Shown: positions 25,986-37,130 of the stretch, in pieces
Position numbering within the stretch: position 1 is the stretch's first letter
Layout of the letters: each line of letters opens with the position of its first letter
Assembly (NCBI RefSeq): GCF_032854445.1
Contig: NC_088301.1
Location: 33,648,402 to 33,712,401 of the forward strand
Origin: Liolophura sinensis
Lineage: Eukaryota > Mollusca > Polyplacophora > Chitonida > Chitonidae
Direction of reading: 5' to 3'
Length of the DNA: 64,000 bases
Made by a program: the position numbers and the translations under genes
The notes under the pieces: generated by a model
Database searches by the model: none
What the model saw: only the letters and a program-made list of their open reading frames with translations
Told to the model about the DNA's origin: nothing

Positions 25986-27966
25986 CGCTTACATCCTACT
26001 ACAAGCGCCGCTTTCACAAAACTTGCGAAGTCACACATTTTGAAATTTTTTCGTAAATGTCTTGGTTATGCCATCATATGGAAATGAAAGCTATTAAAAG
26101 GTGAGTTACGAAATTTTGTGAAGTGGGCACAGATATACAGGCTATACATGTGAAACATAACTTTATTTAATATCATACAAACTGAAAGAAAAGATAAATA
26201 ATGTTTAAGGGTACAGGTTTATTTGAGAAAGGCACGATGAACATGAAAAATTAATAGAATAGCTTGATTTTTACGGAACTGAGTCTTGCCTAAAAAACAA
26301 GATAATCACAAACCAGGCCTACTGAAGAAGTTGTAACAAAAGCCTTACTAATGACGCTGATTGGGCCCACTGATAGGCCTACATACATCTTCCTTAGGCT
26401 TAGATTGTATTTGTCTTAACTACGGCTTTTGGCCTAATTCTGTTTATTTGTGAATAACCAGTGCTATATATGAATGATCTAGATGGAAATCACATATTCT
26501 TATTCAAAATATTCAATATAAATTAGAATATAACATTTCACCATTTCAACGGTTACGGCGATATTTAGATACAGGTATGTATAGGCCTATGCCTAAACTA
26601 AAATATTTACATACAAGTAGAGCACCACATACGGTTACCAATACAGGCCAGTAAGACCAGATAAAACAAAACATTTGATGCACACACATTCTAGTGTAAA
26701 ATACTAGTTAAATAACATATATTACTGGTCTTTCAAAAGTTAGACGGAGTAAGATATATCTATATTAAATATATTTATAGACATTATTTTTAGAACTATA
26801 TCCTATATAGACAACTATGTAATACTAGATCATGCTCCTTACAGCGCATGTGCTGCTCCCTACGCTTGCTCTTCATCCCTACCACAACTAGACGGCCACA
26901 GACCCCCATTAATTTTCCATAAGCGACAATGTTAACGTTAGCGCTGCAGCTTAGCCCCAAACATTGCGTGGCCAGTAGGCTTTGGTGCATACTTGGCTCA
27001 GCCTGTGAGAAAGAAGCCATAAAAATCTTGACATAGGTTGACCGTCAAAATGTGGACCTTTCTATGCCGGCAGCTGGGAGGGGTGCCCAGCAACGCCAAT
27101 GGAACGTCACTCACAGCCTCATCACCACCTGTCTCCTTGTGCCCTCTCGCCCAGAATTTCAAACTTTCATCACTGAAACTCATATCTGCCCAAAGCCTAG
27201 ACATGCATGCACTCGTGCACCAAAAACGGCAGGCTGGCAGCAAAAAAAAAAGAAAAGAAAAGAAAAGACTTTATACCCTAAAACACACTGAAACGGAAGT
27301 TGTAATGGTGGTCTGTGTCCTATCAACGCTCGACCTTGGGAACCCGTGCGATGCACGTGGGCTTCTTTTGGCTTAGCCTCATTACTAATGTCCTCCAGCC
27401 GACCTGTAATCAGCATTCGTCAATAAAAATATTTCAGGTGTCCGTCAGAATAATGTTGTACAAACGTTAGACACAGAGAATGCATGCATGTGTACCAAGT
27501 ATAAATAGAGACAAAGGTTGAGATAGAGTGTAATTAGCCCCATTTGCATCATGTGCATTGTCCTAAAATGAATTTTTTTTATCTTCACCTGAATTCGCTT
27601 GATAACGCAGATCTCAACGTATTTTGATATTTTGGTTATTAGAATTACGGTAATGACATGCACATAAAAACGCCTTAAAGGGACAGTTTTACAGTTCCAT
27701 CGACTTGAATGCGTTAAAGCCACATTTGACCGCGTTAGCTATGTACAGCATGTCGTCTTCTGTCAGAAAGTAATGGGTTGGTAGGTAAAAACCACATTAA
27801 CCCAGGCTTTCGGCGTTCGGTAAATATTCTGGTTCTTTGCCTGGAATTGGTAAACGGTTATAAATGGATGGGGGAAAAGTAGTCTCGCGAATCGATGTTG
27901 TACTTCTGCGCTATGGTGGCACGAATGCTATATTTCAGGCCCTTACTTGCGCACTCCACACCATTT
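25986..27966. other. intergenic DNA, no gene recognised
   Basis: Several short open frames overlap around 26,800-27,400 on both strands, without motifs I recognise. A GA-rich A-tract lies at about 27241-27267. Nothing else can be supported. Confidence 0.45.
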
Positions 27967-28905
27967 TTAAACCGAATTCAGACCTTTCCATAAGAGCAAT
28001 GTGACATCGGCCAAGAACTTCCTGTAACACTGCTGTGCAATGAACGACCTATGATTAAGTACTTCCGGTGTGCGAGGAATAGCAGGCGTCACCAGGGCTG
28101 CTGCTAGACCAGACATCTTGAAATTACCAGAATGGCCAAAATGGACAAATTGATGGTGTTTGACAAAATCAAACTTGTGTCTGTATTTGTGCTTGGAGTT
28201 CTTGGTGGATGACGAATCGGCCATCCCTGGCAGTTATTATCTTGTTAGCATATAGACTGCCACAGCCAAAATCCCCGAATGTCCCCACAAGCTGACCACC
28301 ACAAATAGTCCCGAACGCCTCAGAAATGTCCTCGATGATCGCAAGTCCATTGGTGTCACAGTAAATGCGGAAAGCTTTACCGTCTATAGTCTTGCCGTAT
28401 GCGTACGTCACAACTAGGGATTTGGTAAATTCAGTTCTCTTCTCGTATTCCTCGATTCCTGGGTTCAGTTTTTCAGGTGCACAGTCCACGAAAATAGGCG
28501 TAGCTCCGACAGTGATGACAGCATTGGCCACAGCTACCATTGTAAGACTAGGAGCGAGCACCTCGTCTCCGGGACCGAGGTTACTAAGTCCGAGGCCGAT
28601 GACAGCAGAAGGTTAACCAGTGTTGCAGGCTTTCGCCGTGGGTACTTGGAAGAAGTCCCTGAGAGCCGCTTCCATATCTTTAACAGAGGATGTTGCGCTG
28701 GAGATCAATCCTTTATCCAGTGCTCTACTTACGTTTTCCTTTGCGCCAGGGGCAATGTAAGGTACAGAGACAGCATATTTCCACGTTCCATCTTTGGGTT
28801 TGGATTCCAAGGCTGGAAAGACCTCCATGGCCCTCCGAGACATGGTGATAAGTCTGTTGGCATATTTTAGAGGGAGTCTTATGCATTTTATATTCAGCAC
28901 TTGAT
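27967..28905 (-). pseudogene. decayed DegT/DnrJ/EryC1/StrS-type aminotransferase
   Basis: Read on the minus strand, the segment after a 3' splice site (TGTCTTTTAG, exon from 28905) encodes a family-typical start (VPYIAPGAKENV). It then meets an in-frame TAA at 28613-28615. In the same frame it continues with GPGDEVLAPSLTMVAVANA, the central IIEDISEAFGT and FGDFGCGSLYANK, where the Lys would hold pyridoxal phosphate. Near 28,200 the frame is lost again and the next family block (HFGHSGNFKMSGL) appears in another frame. Such enzymes transaminate nucleotide-sugar keto groups and are mostly bacterial. A spliced animal copy suggests an old acquisition by the host lineage; that is inference. At least one stop and one frame change make this copy non-functional. 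Confidence 0.8.
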
Positions 28906-29499
28906 CTAAAAGACAAAAAATACATGAAAAAAAGAAAAAAAAGATGCTGTAAATATATAAAGTTTGTATAAAGAGCAACAGAGATTCAAACCAAGCTTTC
29001 TTCTGAAAATTATGATGCAATGTACCAAACCACATTCCACTTTTGAACGTTTAACTAAAATATACAAATCTGTACCCAACCTGTGGGAAAGCTGACAAGT
29101 AACTTGGTTTATGGTTTAAGGGTTATGGTTTACTCCGGGTATACCCATGTTCTCGAGGAATAAAACTAATCGTAATCGTATTAGTAATAAAATTTCGTTA
29201 TGACGTTAAACAAAAATCAAATAAAAAATAGAAGACAAGTCAATTAAGAGTGCATACCTCTGCCAAGTAGAAAACTGTATTATGAGTTCTAGCAAAGGAA
29301 TAATACTCTGATTGGTACTAGTAAAAAGTAAATCATTAATAGTGTATTGGTGGTGAACAATTTAACGAATTCCTGGCTTCGGATTCAGAACCGGTCACCA
29401 ACGCACAAGGCTAACCAGTCTACAAAATTTCTTCCAAATCATTAACTTTCCTAACATACAGTCAGACAAAAATGTCTACAAAGATATAACATTCTTGGT
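28906..29499. other. spacer before Polinton element 1
   Basis: Contains T-rich intronic sequence upstream of the aminotransferase exon. Around 29,103-29,226 there is a stretch ending ATGACGTTAAACAAAAATCA that may be a very degraded, reversed SINE. No gene seen. Confidence 0.4.
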
Positions 29500-29663
29500 A
29501 GTAGTTCAGAATGTACGTTTGGTGTCGTTTTGAGTAGGAGGTTTTTTGAGGTGAGTAGTTGAGAATGTACGTTTGGTGTCGCACTGAGGCGTCATTTTTT
29601 ATGGAGGTTTGAGGCTCCCGTTTTTTCTGGAGGGTGTTGATGCCCAGGCTGGGCAGGTTGGTG

Positions 29664-29710
29664 GTGACGTCACACCTGCCAGCCCGGAGGGCTTGCAGGT
29701 GTGACGTCAC
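29664..29710. repeat. 47-bp palindrome with two CRE-like sites
   Basis: GTGACGTCACACCTGC on the left pairs with GCAGGTGTGACGTCAC on the right around an AGCCC/GGGCT inner stem. Each arm contains TGACGTCA, the consensus ATF/CREB site. An equivalent palindrome is present in element 3 at 52858-52913. Confidence 0.9.
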
Positions 29711-29897
29711 CACTTCCATGGCGAGCTTGGTGGGTTTTTTCCACGCCGCGGGGTGTATGTGTGTATACTAGCGTGTAGTAGACTAGAGTACAGTATAACA
29801 GTATAACCGTATAGTATAGGGGTATAGGGGGAAAAAAGAAGCAAAACGTCGGCTTGTAAAGTGGAGTGGGACAGCTCGAAAAGAGCTCAATGGCGCC

Positions 29898-30046
29898 AAA
29901 ACGGACCAATGGGTGAGCCCGATTTGCCCCAAAACGGCCCAATGGATGGCCCGCAAAACGGACCAATCGGCGTGCGAGAAGGGGGTTACGTAAGAAAAAA
30001 CGAACCAATCAGCGTGTGGTTGAGTCCGGCGTGGATAGGATAAAAG
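29898..30046 (+). promoter_or_regulatory. CCAAT-array promoter in the terminal region of element 1
   Basis: Four CCAAT pentamers at 29906, 29939, 29963 and 30005 are each preceded by an AAAACGG/AAACGAA-like run and are spaced 33, 24 and 42 bp apart. A TATA-like GGATAAAAG lies at 30038-30046. Element 3 has the same array (53758, 53791, 53815, 53856) with almost identical spacing. Multiple CCAAT boxes bind NF-Y in cell-cycle-regulated promoters, including those of histone genes. The likely target here is the leader gene at 30865. Confidence 0.6.
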
Positions 30047-30071
30047 CCGGTGAAGACGACTACCGGCAGCC

Positions 30072-30700
30072 GGAAATAGAGAAGGAAATCAATTAAAGAA
30101 GAAGACAGGGAAAACAATAAGAAGACCCATGGGACCATCTATCTCTTGCTTTAACTAAGTGGATGAGGCCTGACATCCTTGCTCCTCATTTATACTTGTC
30201 GCACCTGTTACAGGCACAGGTTTCCAGTACGCTGGTTTTTCCTGGACGGCGTCCGGTATAAGTGGCGGGAGCTCCTTAACTTCACGCCACAGAGGAGGAA
30301 GCAAGAGAACAAAACTGTTAACCAATAAATAAAGGCACTACTGTTGTTTTCTCTCTGTGTAAATTTCTGTATAGGCAGCTTATTGTAATTCTTTAATGTA
30401 GATCTATGTATTTCTAATGTAAAGATAACGTTAATCTCTGTAAATAGCTTACTATTTATCCCCTTTCTGTTAAATGACCATGACAGCATTTGAACCTATA
30501 GAATAAGCTATAACATGCTACCACAAAGAGCTTAATCCCACTAATTGACTCATGTACATATGTAAATAGTATACCAACGCACCTCTGTTATGTAACCAAA
30601 ATATTCATGTGTTAAAAAAAAAAAATAAATAAAACACTGATTTGATGGGCCACGATATCCGCCAGGAAAGTGGCCCTAAAACCAGTAAACAAAAAAAAAA
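30072..30700 (+). mobile_element. 5'-truncated copy of the non-LTR retrotransposon
   Basis: This matches the 3' end of the full-length element at 60441-61120 in the same order, from GGAAATAGAGAAGGAAATCA to CCAGTAAA and an A-tail. It lacks about 60 bp that the full copy has near 60500-60560. It sits about 67 bp downstream of the last CCAAT box, in the leader of element 1. A duplicated target is not obvious; GCAGCC occurs on both sides. Confidence 0.82.
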
Positions 30701-30864
30701 GACCAGCAGCCTCAGACTCACCTGACGCTCTGCCGGCCTGCCTGCCTGCCTGCCAGCCTGCTGACGACCCGACCTACTGACCTGCCGAGAGAAGAGAAGA
30801 GAAGAGAAGAGACTGCTACACTACCTACCTGTACCTGTACCTACCTGCCTACCTACCTGCCGAG
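30701..30864 (+). other. leader with simple repeats
   Basis: CCTG-type and GAGAA-type short tandem repeats fill the 5' untranslated stretch before the ATG at 30865. Confidence 0.6.
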
Positions 30865-32116
30865 ATGAAACGCTTCACAACCGTGAACCCCCTGCATGCT
30901 GCCATCAGGATGAAACGCTCAGCGTCTGTACCTGCCCGTCTATCCACCTTAGCCGAACAACAACAACAGCCTCCCGAGAAGAAGAGGAAGGTGTGCCTGC
31001 CCTTACCCAGCGAGGTTCTTGCCAAATTACAGCTTGCCTCCTGGCTGTGGGTGGGGGTGTGTAGAGACGAGACGATTGAGATTTGCCAATCACCTACAGA
31101 CCCGAACGCTCCACCCAAACGCGTCAAGCTTGACGGGGTGGGGTGGACTCGGCTCATGACCCTGGCTGCTGATCTACCTGAGGCGGGTTTACCTGTGCGG
31201 GAGCCACTATCCAACGGGTACTTTCTGTCCACGCTGACAAACTCGGAGGGTGTCCTGTATGTTCATGTGAACAAATGGCGAGCCTACCAGCCGAACGGTC
31301 GACTCTACCTGACGAGAGAGGGTATCACGCTCAAGTACTGGAGTTACTGGCAAAAACTAGTCCAGGCCATCGCCGACATCGACGCCTTGGTGCTGGTGGT
31401 GATCGAGGCTGGTGATAACGACGACATCCAAGAGCCCCAAGACCCCCAAAAGCCGGGGATGGAGATGGAGATGATGGAGACGGAGGAGGGGAAGACTGGA
31501 GAGACTGGAGGTGAGGTGAATGCTGCTATGAGTGCTGCTTTAACCGCTGCTGTGAGTGCTGCTGTGACGGCTGCTGATGAGGAGACTGCTGATGATGCGA
31601 CTACCGCTGCTACTGCAACCCGCAGCATCCCCGACATCCCAGTGGAAAAGGTGGAAAAGGTGGAAAAGGCTGAGCCGTTAAACCCTGAGCTTGAGACGGC
31701 GCTAACAACCTTGCTGTGGCTAGCTTACGATGTAGCTCTCCAACCCCACCTCCTCAAGTTACAGCGCGATGTGTACGGTCAACAATCCACCAACACCACG
31801 AGTGATCCATCTCGTGGCCCTGAGTATCGTGGACGAGGCCCGTATGCGTTACCTGAAAGAGGGAACTGTGTTGGTCAAGTTCATGCGCCAGGCCCGTAAG
31901 GCAGCCTCCCTTCCGTGGGCTGTGGAGAAGAGTGTGAAAGACCAACTGCGGCAGTTTTTAAATGAGACGCCGATCAACAAGTCGAACCCGGCATTCGCCC
32001 AGATGTACGTGGAGTATTTGATGGCAGCCAACAGCCTCTCCGCACCTGACGAGCAGCCTACAATCCGACCTAACAACCAAAAGCCAACCAGCCCAACCAG
32101 GCTACCCAGACGATGA
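30865..32116 (+). pseudogene. unknown leader protein of element 1, frame changed near 31,770
   Basis: The first ORF (30865-31899) gives 344 residues with a basic PPEKKRKV-like nuclear signal near residue 38, a globular middle, an Ala/Thr/Glu-rich low-complexity part (about 200-260) and a VEKVEKVEK repeat. Around 31,770 the natural reading seems to pass to a second frame that stays open to 32116 with a helix-rich, basic product. The first frame's tail after that point is GR-rich and not protein-like. I do not recognise the family. It is the first gene after the terminal promoter, so it may be an early or accessory factor. Confidence 0.5.
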
Positions 32117-32436
32117 CCGAGTGAGTGTGTTTTTTTTAACCGCACCACCCTTACCCAGCTTTTTTTGCTTTTCCCTTTTCATTCTCGTTTTCTTTTGTTT
32201 TTACCTATATGTTTTTTTTTCGTAGTATGTTTGCGGATGGTAGGGTGAACGAGAGCCGACTGCAGGTGCTGCGAGCGTACACTGAAGACGTCTGTCAGCA
32301 TGTCGAGGATTCCCGACCTATTCAAGCGTATTACGTAGAGATTGTTCGTCCCACGTTAATGTACGAAGTGCGACTCCCTCCCAACCACACAGAGGTCTAT
32401 CAACGCTCCGTGTTACATACCTGTACATTGCTCTAA
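32113..32436 (+). CDS. small spliced gene, about 72 residues
   Basis: An ATG at 32113 overlaps the end of the preceding frame. After eight nucleotides comes a strong donor (GTGAGTGTG, from 32121), and a T-rich tract with TTTTCGTAG ends the 105-bp intron at 32225. Exon 2 (32226-32436) continues in phase to a TAA. The product is a compact protein with an acidic, helical N-terminal half and YYVEIVRPTLMYEV. Family not recognised. The intron is exactly placed but has no transcript evidence here. Confidence 0.5.
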
Positions 32437-32918
32437 ATAATAATAATACTGTTACCTTACTATGGAATCAACCCCGGTTTTTGTGTTTTCTTTTTTTATA
32501 TGGACTGGGTCAGTGTGTCAGTGTGTCATGCTAGGGTTGGTATCTATCCCGATAGCTCCTATGTATTATGTATGGACGCACCAGCTGGCTGGCTGGCAAC
32601 AATGTATACAATGTATACAAGGCTCAGCCGATCAAAACAAAAACCACGTGTCAAAACAAAAACCACGTGTAAAAACAAAGCACAGCTGACAACATTGTTG
32701 GCCTGACTGCGGGCCGGCTGGCGGGTAGGATCGCTCAGCGTGTCTTTGCAACACTGTTCGCCCAGGAAGGCTCACTGCTGCAGGCAGAGGGTCGGTGTTA
32801 TGAACCGCAGAGCCTGTCGGCGGGATTTTCCTGTCTGGCTACATGTTGGTTGTGGTAGGGATGGCTGGATCGACACCACACCCAAACATACATGCACACT
32901 GGAGACTCTACTCTACTA

Positions 32919-32989
<71 letters not shown>

Positions 32990-33077
32990 ACTCTACCCTA
33001 TAATATATAGGCCATCTGAGGTAGGTTCACTCATTACACACAACAGACACCAAGCAGCAAGGACGACGTGGTGGACT
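32437..33077. other. spacer with the GTCAGTGTG family and a (TA)n microsatellite
   Basis: Holds the repeated intergenic motif GGGTCAGTGTGTCAGTGTGT at about 32508, a CTCCTATGTATTATGTAT block, an AACAATGTATACAATGTAT block, and an uninterrupted (TA)n run at about 32922-32986. No gene seen. Confidence 0.7.
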
Positions 33078-34237
33078 ATGCCTCGCCTCACTCACGTCAC
33101 TCGCGTCACTCGCATCAACCGACGGCGGAAAAAAAAATCAGTCACGCCGGGGCGTGGTTCAAACCCGATCGATACCACTCTCCATACTTTGTATTATAAC
33201 CCGGACAGTCCAGCGGCTTACAGCGGGGTTCAACCCCTGCTCAAGGCAGCTCGACAACAGGGACTCAAAGTGAGTCGAACCCACGTGTCGACTTGGCTGG
33301 CTCAGCAGGACAAGTACACACTCCACCGGCCTGCACGCCGCCATTACCCACGTAACCGAGTGGTGGTTGGGGGTATTGACAGTCAGTGGCAGGCGGACCT
33401 GGTCGACATGACAGCGTTCGCCAAAGAGAATGACAACAACCGATACCTACTGACCTGCATCGATGTCCTCTCCAAGTATGCCTGGGTGATCCCAATCCGG
33501 GCCAAAACCGGGGCTCGTTTGATCGAGGCGTTTCAACAGATTTTCAAGACGGGTCCCCGACCGTTGTACCTGCAAACGGACGAGGGGAAAGAGTTTCTGA
33601 ACAGATCGTTTCAAGCCTTTTTAAAGGACAAAGAGGTGTTTTTCTTTCACACGTTTAACGAAACCAAAGCCTCCGTGGTAGAACGGTTCAACCGCACTTT
33701 GAAAGGTCGCATGTACAAATATTTCACCGCTCACAACACTCGGCGATACCTGGACGCCTTACTAGCGCTGGTTCGCGGTTACAATCAAGCCTACGACCGA
33801 AGCATACGACGAGCCCCTATCGACGTCACCCCCAGAACCAGAAGGAAGTCCGGCAAATCTTGTACGGTCCACCCACAGCCAAACGCTCGAACCACCGGTA
33901 TCGGCCCGGTGATCTCGTGCGTATCAGTAAAGTGAAAGGGAAATTTGAAAAATCATACCTCTCGAATTGGAGCACGGAAATGTTCCGCATCGTCCGGTCC
34001 CACCCTCGACAACCTGCTGTGTACACACTGGAGGATTTGAACGCGGATCAATTGCTAGGGACGTTTTACGAAACCGAACTCCAACCGGTGACAGCCGCGG
34101 TGGATAAGTTTTATCAGGTGGAGAAGATCTTAAAAAGGGAGCGGCGGCGCGGGAAACTGTACTATTGGGTGAAGTGGGTCGGTTATCCACCCAGCTTTAA
34201 TTCTTGGGTGCCGGCCACGGATGTGAAACGTATTTAA
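33078..34237 (+). pseudogene. retroviral-type integrase with C-terminal chromodomain (Polinton), one frame change
   Basis: Starts at ATG 33078. The rve core shows the catalytic triad: Asp in WQADLVD, Asp in LQTDEGKEF and Glu in VVERFNRT, with 33 residues between the last two. Near 33,828, in a run of C, the frame changes. The homologous reading continues in the frame of 33860-34237, giving an SH3-like RPGDLVRISK segment and then a chromodomain (YQVEKIL...YWVKWVGYP..NSW). Polinton integrases insert the element and make 6-bp target duplications; the chromodomain is thought to bind methylated histone H3. Broken as it stands. Confidence 0.87.
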
Positions 34238-34627
34238 CCCCGAGGATAACAGGGTCGCTACCACTTCCAACTGACCTGCCTCAAGGGATTGATCGGTGTA
34301 TGCCACTAGCGCCATTACCCCGAGCTGGGATCGAACTCCCACGTCATAACCCACCACACCCACCACAACCATACTACACCGACGGCACCCACTCTCCTCA
34401 AACTCCTCAAACTCCTCACCCCCTTCACCCACCCCTACTCACCACACCACACCAATACCTAGCACCGTTTCCACACCTGTCTATCTACCCCCTAACACAA
34501 CACAGGTAACACAGGTAACACAGGCAACGCAGGCGACACAGGTACCATCACCTGCCGTCATTCCCCCCACTATCCACCACCCCCACCCGTACGACGATCC
34601 AAACCGCCGACGGACCTAGTCCTACCC
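34238..34627 (+). other. Pro-rich-coding spacer before the ATPase
   Basis: CCACACC- and ACACAGGTA-type short repeats make a Pro/His/Thr-rich open frame with no recognisable domain. Probably untranslated leader. Confidence 0.5.
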
Positions 34628-35250
34628 ATGGACACGCGATGGGAGCATCCCTTTACCTGTATTGTCAGCGGCCCGACGGGATCTGGGAAGTCTGTGTTTG
34701 TGAAACGGTTAGTGGAACACGCTCCAGCTCTCATTCACCCATCCCCACAACGCATCGTCTGGTGTTACGGGGAGTGGCAGCCATTGTACACCACGTTACC
34801 TCACGTTCAGTTTGAAGAAGGTGTGCCCAGCCCGTCCGCTTTTGACCCGGGGGAGCGGACGTATGTCGTCGTGGATGATTTGATGGCTGAAGCCGACGAT
34901 CGCGTGACAAAACTCTTCACCAAAGGCAGTCACCACCGGAATATCAGCGTGGTGTACAGAATTTGTTTAACAAAACCAAAGACCATCGGACCATCAGTCT
35001 GAACGCACACTACTTGGTGTTGTTCAAAAACCCGCGAGATGTATCTCAAATTACCACGATCGCTAAACAAATGGCTCCAGGGCGGACACAGTACGTGTGC
35101 GAGGCCTTTGAAGATGCCACGGCCGAACCTCACGGGTATTTGCTGGCGGATTTTAAGCAAACCACACCCGATCACCTGCGACTTCGCACCCACATTTTTC
35201 CCGGGGAGATTCAACACGCCTATCTCCCCAAGTCACAATACCAAGTTTGA
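34628..35250 (+). pseudogene. FtsK/HerA-type genome packaging ATPase (Polinton), one frame change
   Basis: ATG at 34628. Walker A GPTGSGKS lies near residue 17, and Walker B is in TYVVVDDLM near residue 80. The first frame (34628-35002) runs to about 34,965, then family sequence continues in the frame of 34963-35250 (NLFNK..., NAHYLVLFKNPRD, IAKQMAPG), so a few bases are missing or added near 34,965. Length, about 205 residues in total, fits Polinton ATPases. In adintovirus-like elements this motor is expected to fill capsids with DNA. It sits between integrase and capsid genes in the usual order. Confidence 0.87.
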
Positions 35251-35454
35251 ACCTACAATCTATCACATCAGTTTGTTTTGGCTGGCTGGCTGGTGGGCTG
35301 GCTGGTGGATGGGCTGGCTGACGTGTCAGCTGACGGACTGGTAAACAGTGTATTATTGTGGCAAGTGGTGACTAGGTCAGTGTGTCAGTGTGTCATCATA
35401 AAACTTTGAACACACAATCTATCGCATCAGTTGATCTCACGACGACTACCCGTG
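35251..35454 (+). other. short spacer with GGCTG tandem repeats
   Basis: Contains GGCTGGCTGGCTGGTGGGCT-type repeats and one copy of the GTCAGTGTGTCAGTGTGTCA intergenic motif near 35378. Confidence 0.6.
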
Positions 35455-35775
35455 ATGAGGTCACGCCGTCTCCAACGTTACGGTCCCTTATTAACCCTGC
35501 TCGCGCGAGCCACCCCCTCTATTCGTCAGGCTGTGCTGCAGGGTAACGATCCAGGATTACTTCGGTGCTTGTGTGAATGTGCTAAGAATGCTCAGAAGGT
35601 GAAGTTACAGCGACACAAGACGGGTCTTCGCACCTTGGTGAAGAAAAGTGTTCCCCTGTATAAGAAAGGACGGATTGTTCAACGTGGTGGATTACTTCCA
35701 CTGCTACTCGCCCCCCTCCTCGCCAAAACCATTGTACCAGCCGTTCTCGGGGGTGTTGTCGGCGGTGTCGTTTAG
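35455..35775 (+). CDS. small basic Polinton protein with hydrophobic C-terminus
   Basis: About 106 residues from ATG 35455. It has an Arg-rich start, then PLLTLLARATPSIRQAVL and CLCECAKN, a Lys/Arg-rich centre, and a hydrophobic Gly/Leu/Val tail (GGLLPLLLAPLLAK...GGVVGGVV). Proteins of this layout occur regularly between the ATPase and capsid genes of Polintons and adintoviruses and have been compared with small adenovirus core or membrane-active proteins; that is family knowledge, and the role is not shown. The frame is intact, one of few in this element. Confidence 0.62.
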   Translation: MRSRRLQRYGPLLTLLARATPSIRQAVLQGNDPGLLRCLCECAKNAQKVKLQRHKTGLRTLVKKSVPLYKKGRIVQRGGLLPLLLAPLLAKTIVPAVLGGVVGGVV

Positions 35776-35810
35776 GGTGTCACTAGTAAGGCTATAGTTG
35801 GTGGCAGGTA

Positions 35811-36529
35811 ATGCAGCACGCCAAGAAAATTGCCTTGGTCGAGCCACGGCTCTTAGAGACGCTTACACGACCTTCACCTCCAGCCCACCCCCCAGCCTAC
35901 CCCAGCTCCCCATACCCCGTGCCCATACGGTGAAAGCCCTCAACACGCTCGATCAAGAGATGGCCTCGATCCTCCACGATAGGACTCTCTCGGACGAGGA
36001 GAAAATACTGCGATATCACCACACCCTTCAACGGTACCGAACGTTTCAAGATCAATACCAAATCGGACAGCGGCCGAGTTCGATCCCACCTCGTGCCAAA
36101 CCCACGAGCAGTCGTTTTTTGAGCGATGTGGATAAGGCGATGCTAGACACCCCAACCCAATCCCTCCAGCCTACCACCCCTACCACCCCTGTCCCCTCAC
36201 ACGAGCGCTCAGCACCCCGGGATCACTACCAGGCTTGGGTGCGGGAAAAAATGAGCACACCCGCCGAGCTGGGGAATCCCGCGATCGCCAGAACCCCAAC
36301 CAGCCAACATAAAAATAAAACCAGGCCCTCCACTACCACCTCTAGTTCCACACACACCACACACCACACCAAAGCGACCCAAGAAGACGCGACGAGGCCA
36401 GCGACCCGAACTCAGGCCCGCTTCATCTATCATACGCCCTCTAAGGTGGAGTCCGTATTAATTAAATACAGGCGCTGGATGACAAAACGATCAGTCCACC
36501 TGAGGGAGATCACACCATGTTTTACGTGA
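35811..36529 (+). pseudogene. Polinton structural-operon protein, frame change near 35,900
   Basis: An ATG at 35811 opens a short frame beginning MQHAKKIALVEPRLLETL, typical of a family common upstream of the Polinton penton gene. That frame closes soon. The main homologous frame (to 36529) takes over with LDQEMASILHDRTLSDEEKI, a helical block, then a Pro/Ser/Thr-rich linker and a C-terminal basic segment. One small frame change therefore separates the start from the body. Its end overlaps the next gene by a few bases, as in compact virus-like operons. Exact function unknown. Confidence 0.55.
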
Positions 36530-37130
36530 CGCTACCCAGTAACAGCTCGCTCGACTACTTCCCCAACAATACCTTGACGCGATTCACCACCCAATTACCC
36601 CGCCTCATCCATTTGACAGGTGACTGGGAATGTGGGCTGGTCGAAATACAGTATTCCCGGACCTGGATTAACGTGCGGGCAGGTGAAGTGTGGTATACCA
36701 TAGACTCCCCCAAAGGACTCGCACCACGGTACGCATAAGCTCATATTACCAGCCGGTTACTACCCAACACCCGAAGACCTGGCCTGGGGGTTGACCAAAT
36801 TGTTAAGCGAGACAGAGATCCGCGATCTCAAGGAGCACGCCGGGGACTTAACGTTTGAGTTCGATGATACGCAGCGGAAATACAGCGTGCGGTTTAAGAA
36901 ACCATTGGGGCTTGGTTTCAGCCCACGGCTAATGCAGCTCATGAATTTACCGTACGGATGGCTCATGGGACCGGCGGACCTCATGTATGTCGGTGCCGAG
37001 GATTTAACGATCAGCACACCCACGCTGTACGTGTACACAGACATTATCAAACCGCGTGTGATGGGGGACACGTTGGCCCCGCTGTTGCGGACGGTTACCA
37101 CGAAAGGGAAGTATGGGGAGCACGTCTCCA
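36517..37130 (+). pseudogene. penton-like minor capsid protein (Polinton), frame change near 36,730
   Basis: Opens at ATG 36517 with MFYVTLPSNSSLDYFPNNTL and DWECGLVEIQY, the recognisable start of Polinton single-jelly-roll minor capsid proteins. The first frame ends at 36738. Homologous sequence (LPAGYYPTPEDLAWGL, FEFDDTQRKYSVRF, YVYTDIIKPRVMGD...PLLR) goes on in the frame of 36791-37528. After about 37,130 the expected C-terminal part is missing and the frame runs straight into the next protein. Role by family: capsid vertices of a virion-like particle. Confidence 0.78.

Larger units (their letters stand above)
29500..30071 (+). repeat. left terminal region of element 1
   Basis: Starts AGTAGTTCAGAATGTACG; a near copy starts 54 bp later (29554), so the extreme end is duplicated in tandem. 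It then holds a 47-bp palindrome, a GGGTTTTTTCCACGCCGCGG block and a CCAAT array. The same blocks open element 3 (52774-53913), and the GGGTTTTTTCCAC-to-TATAACAGTATA part recurs inverted at 45551-45644. Confidence 0.82.
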
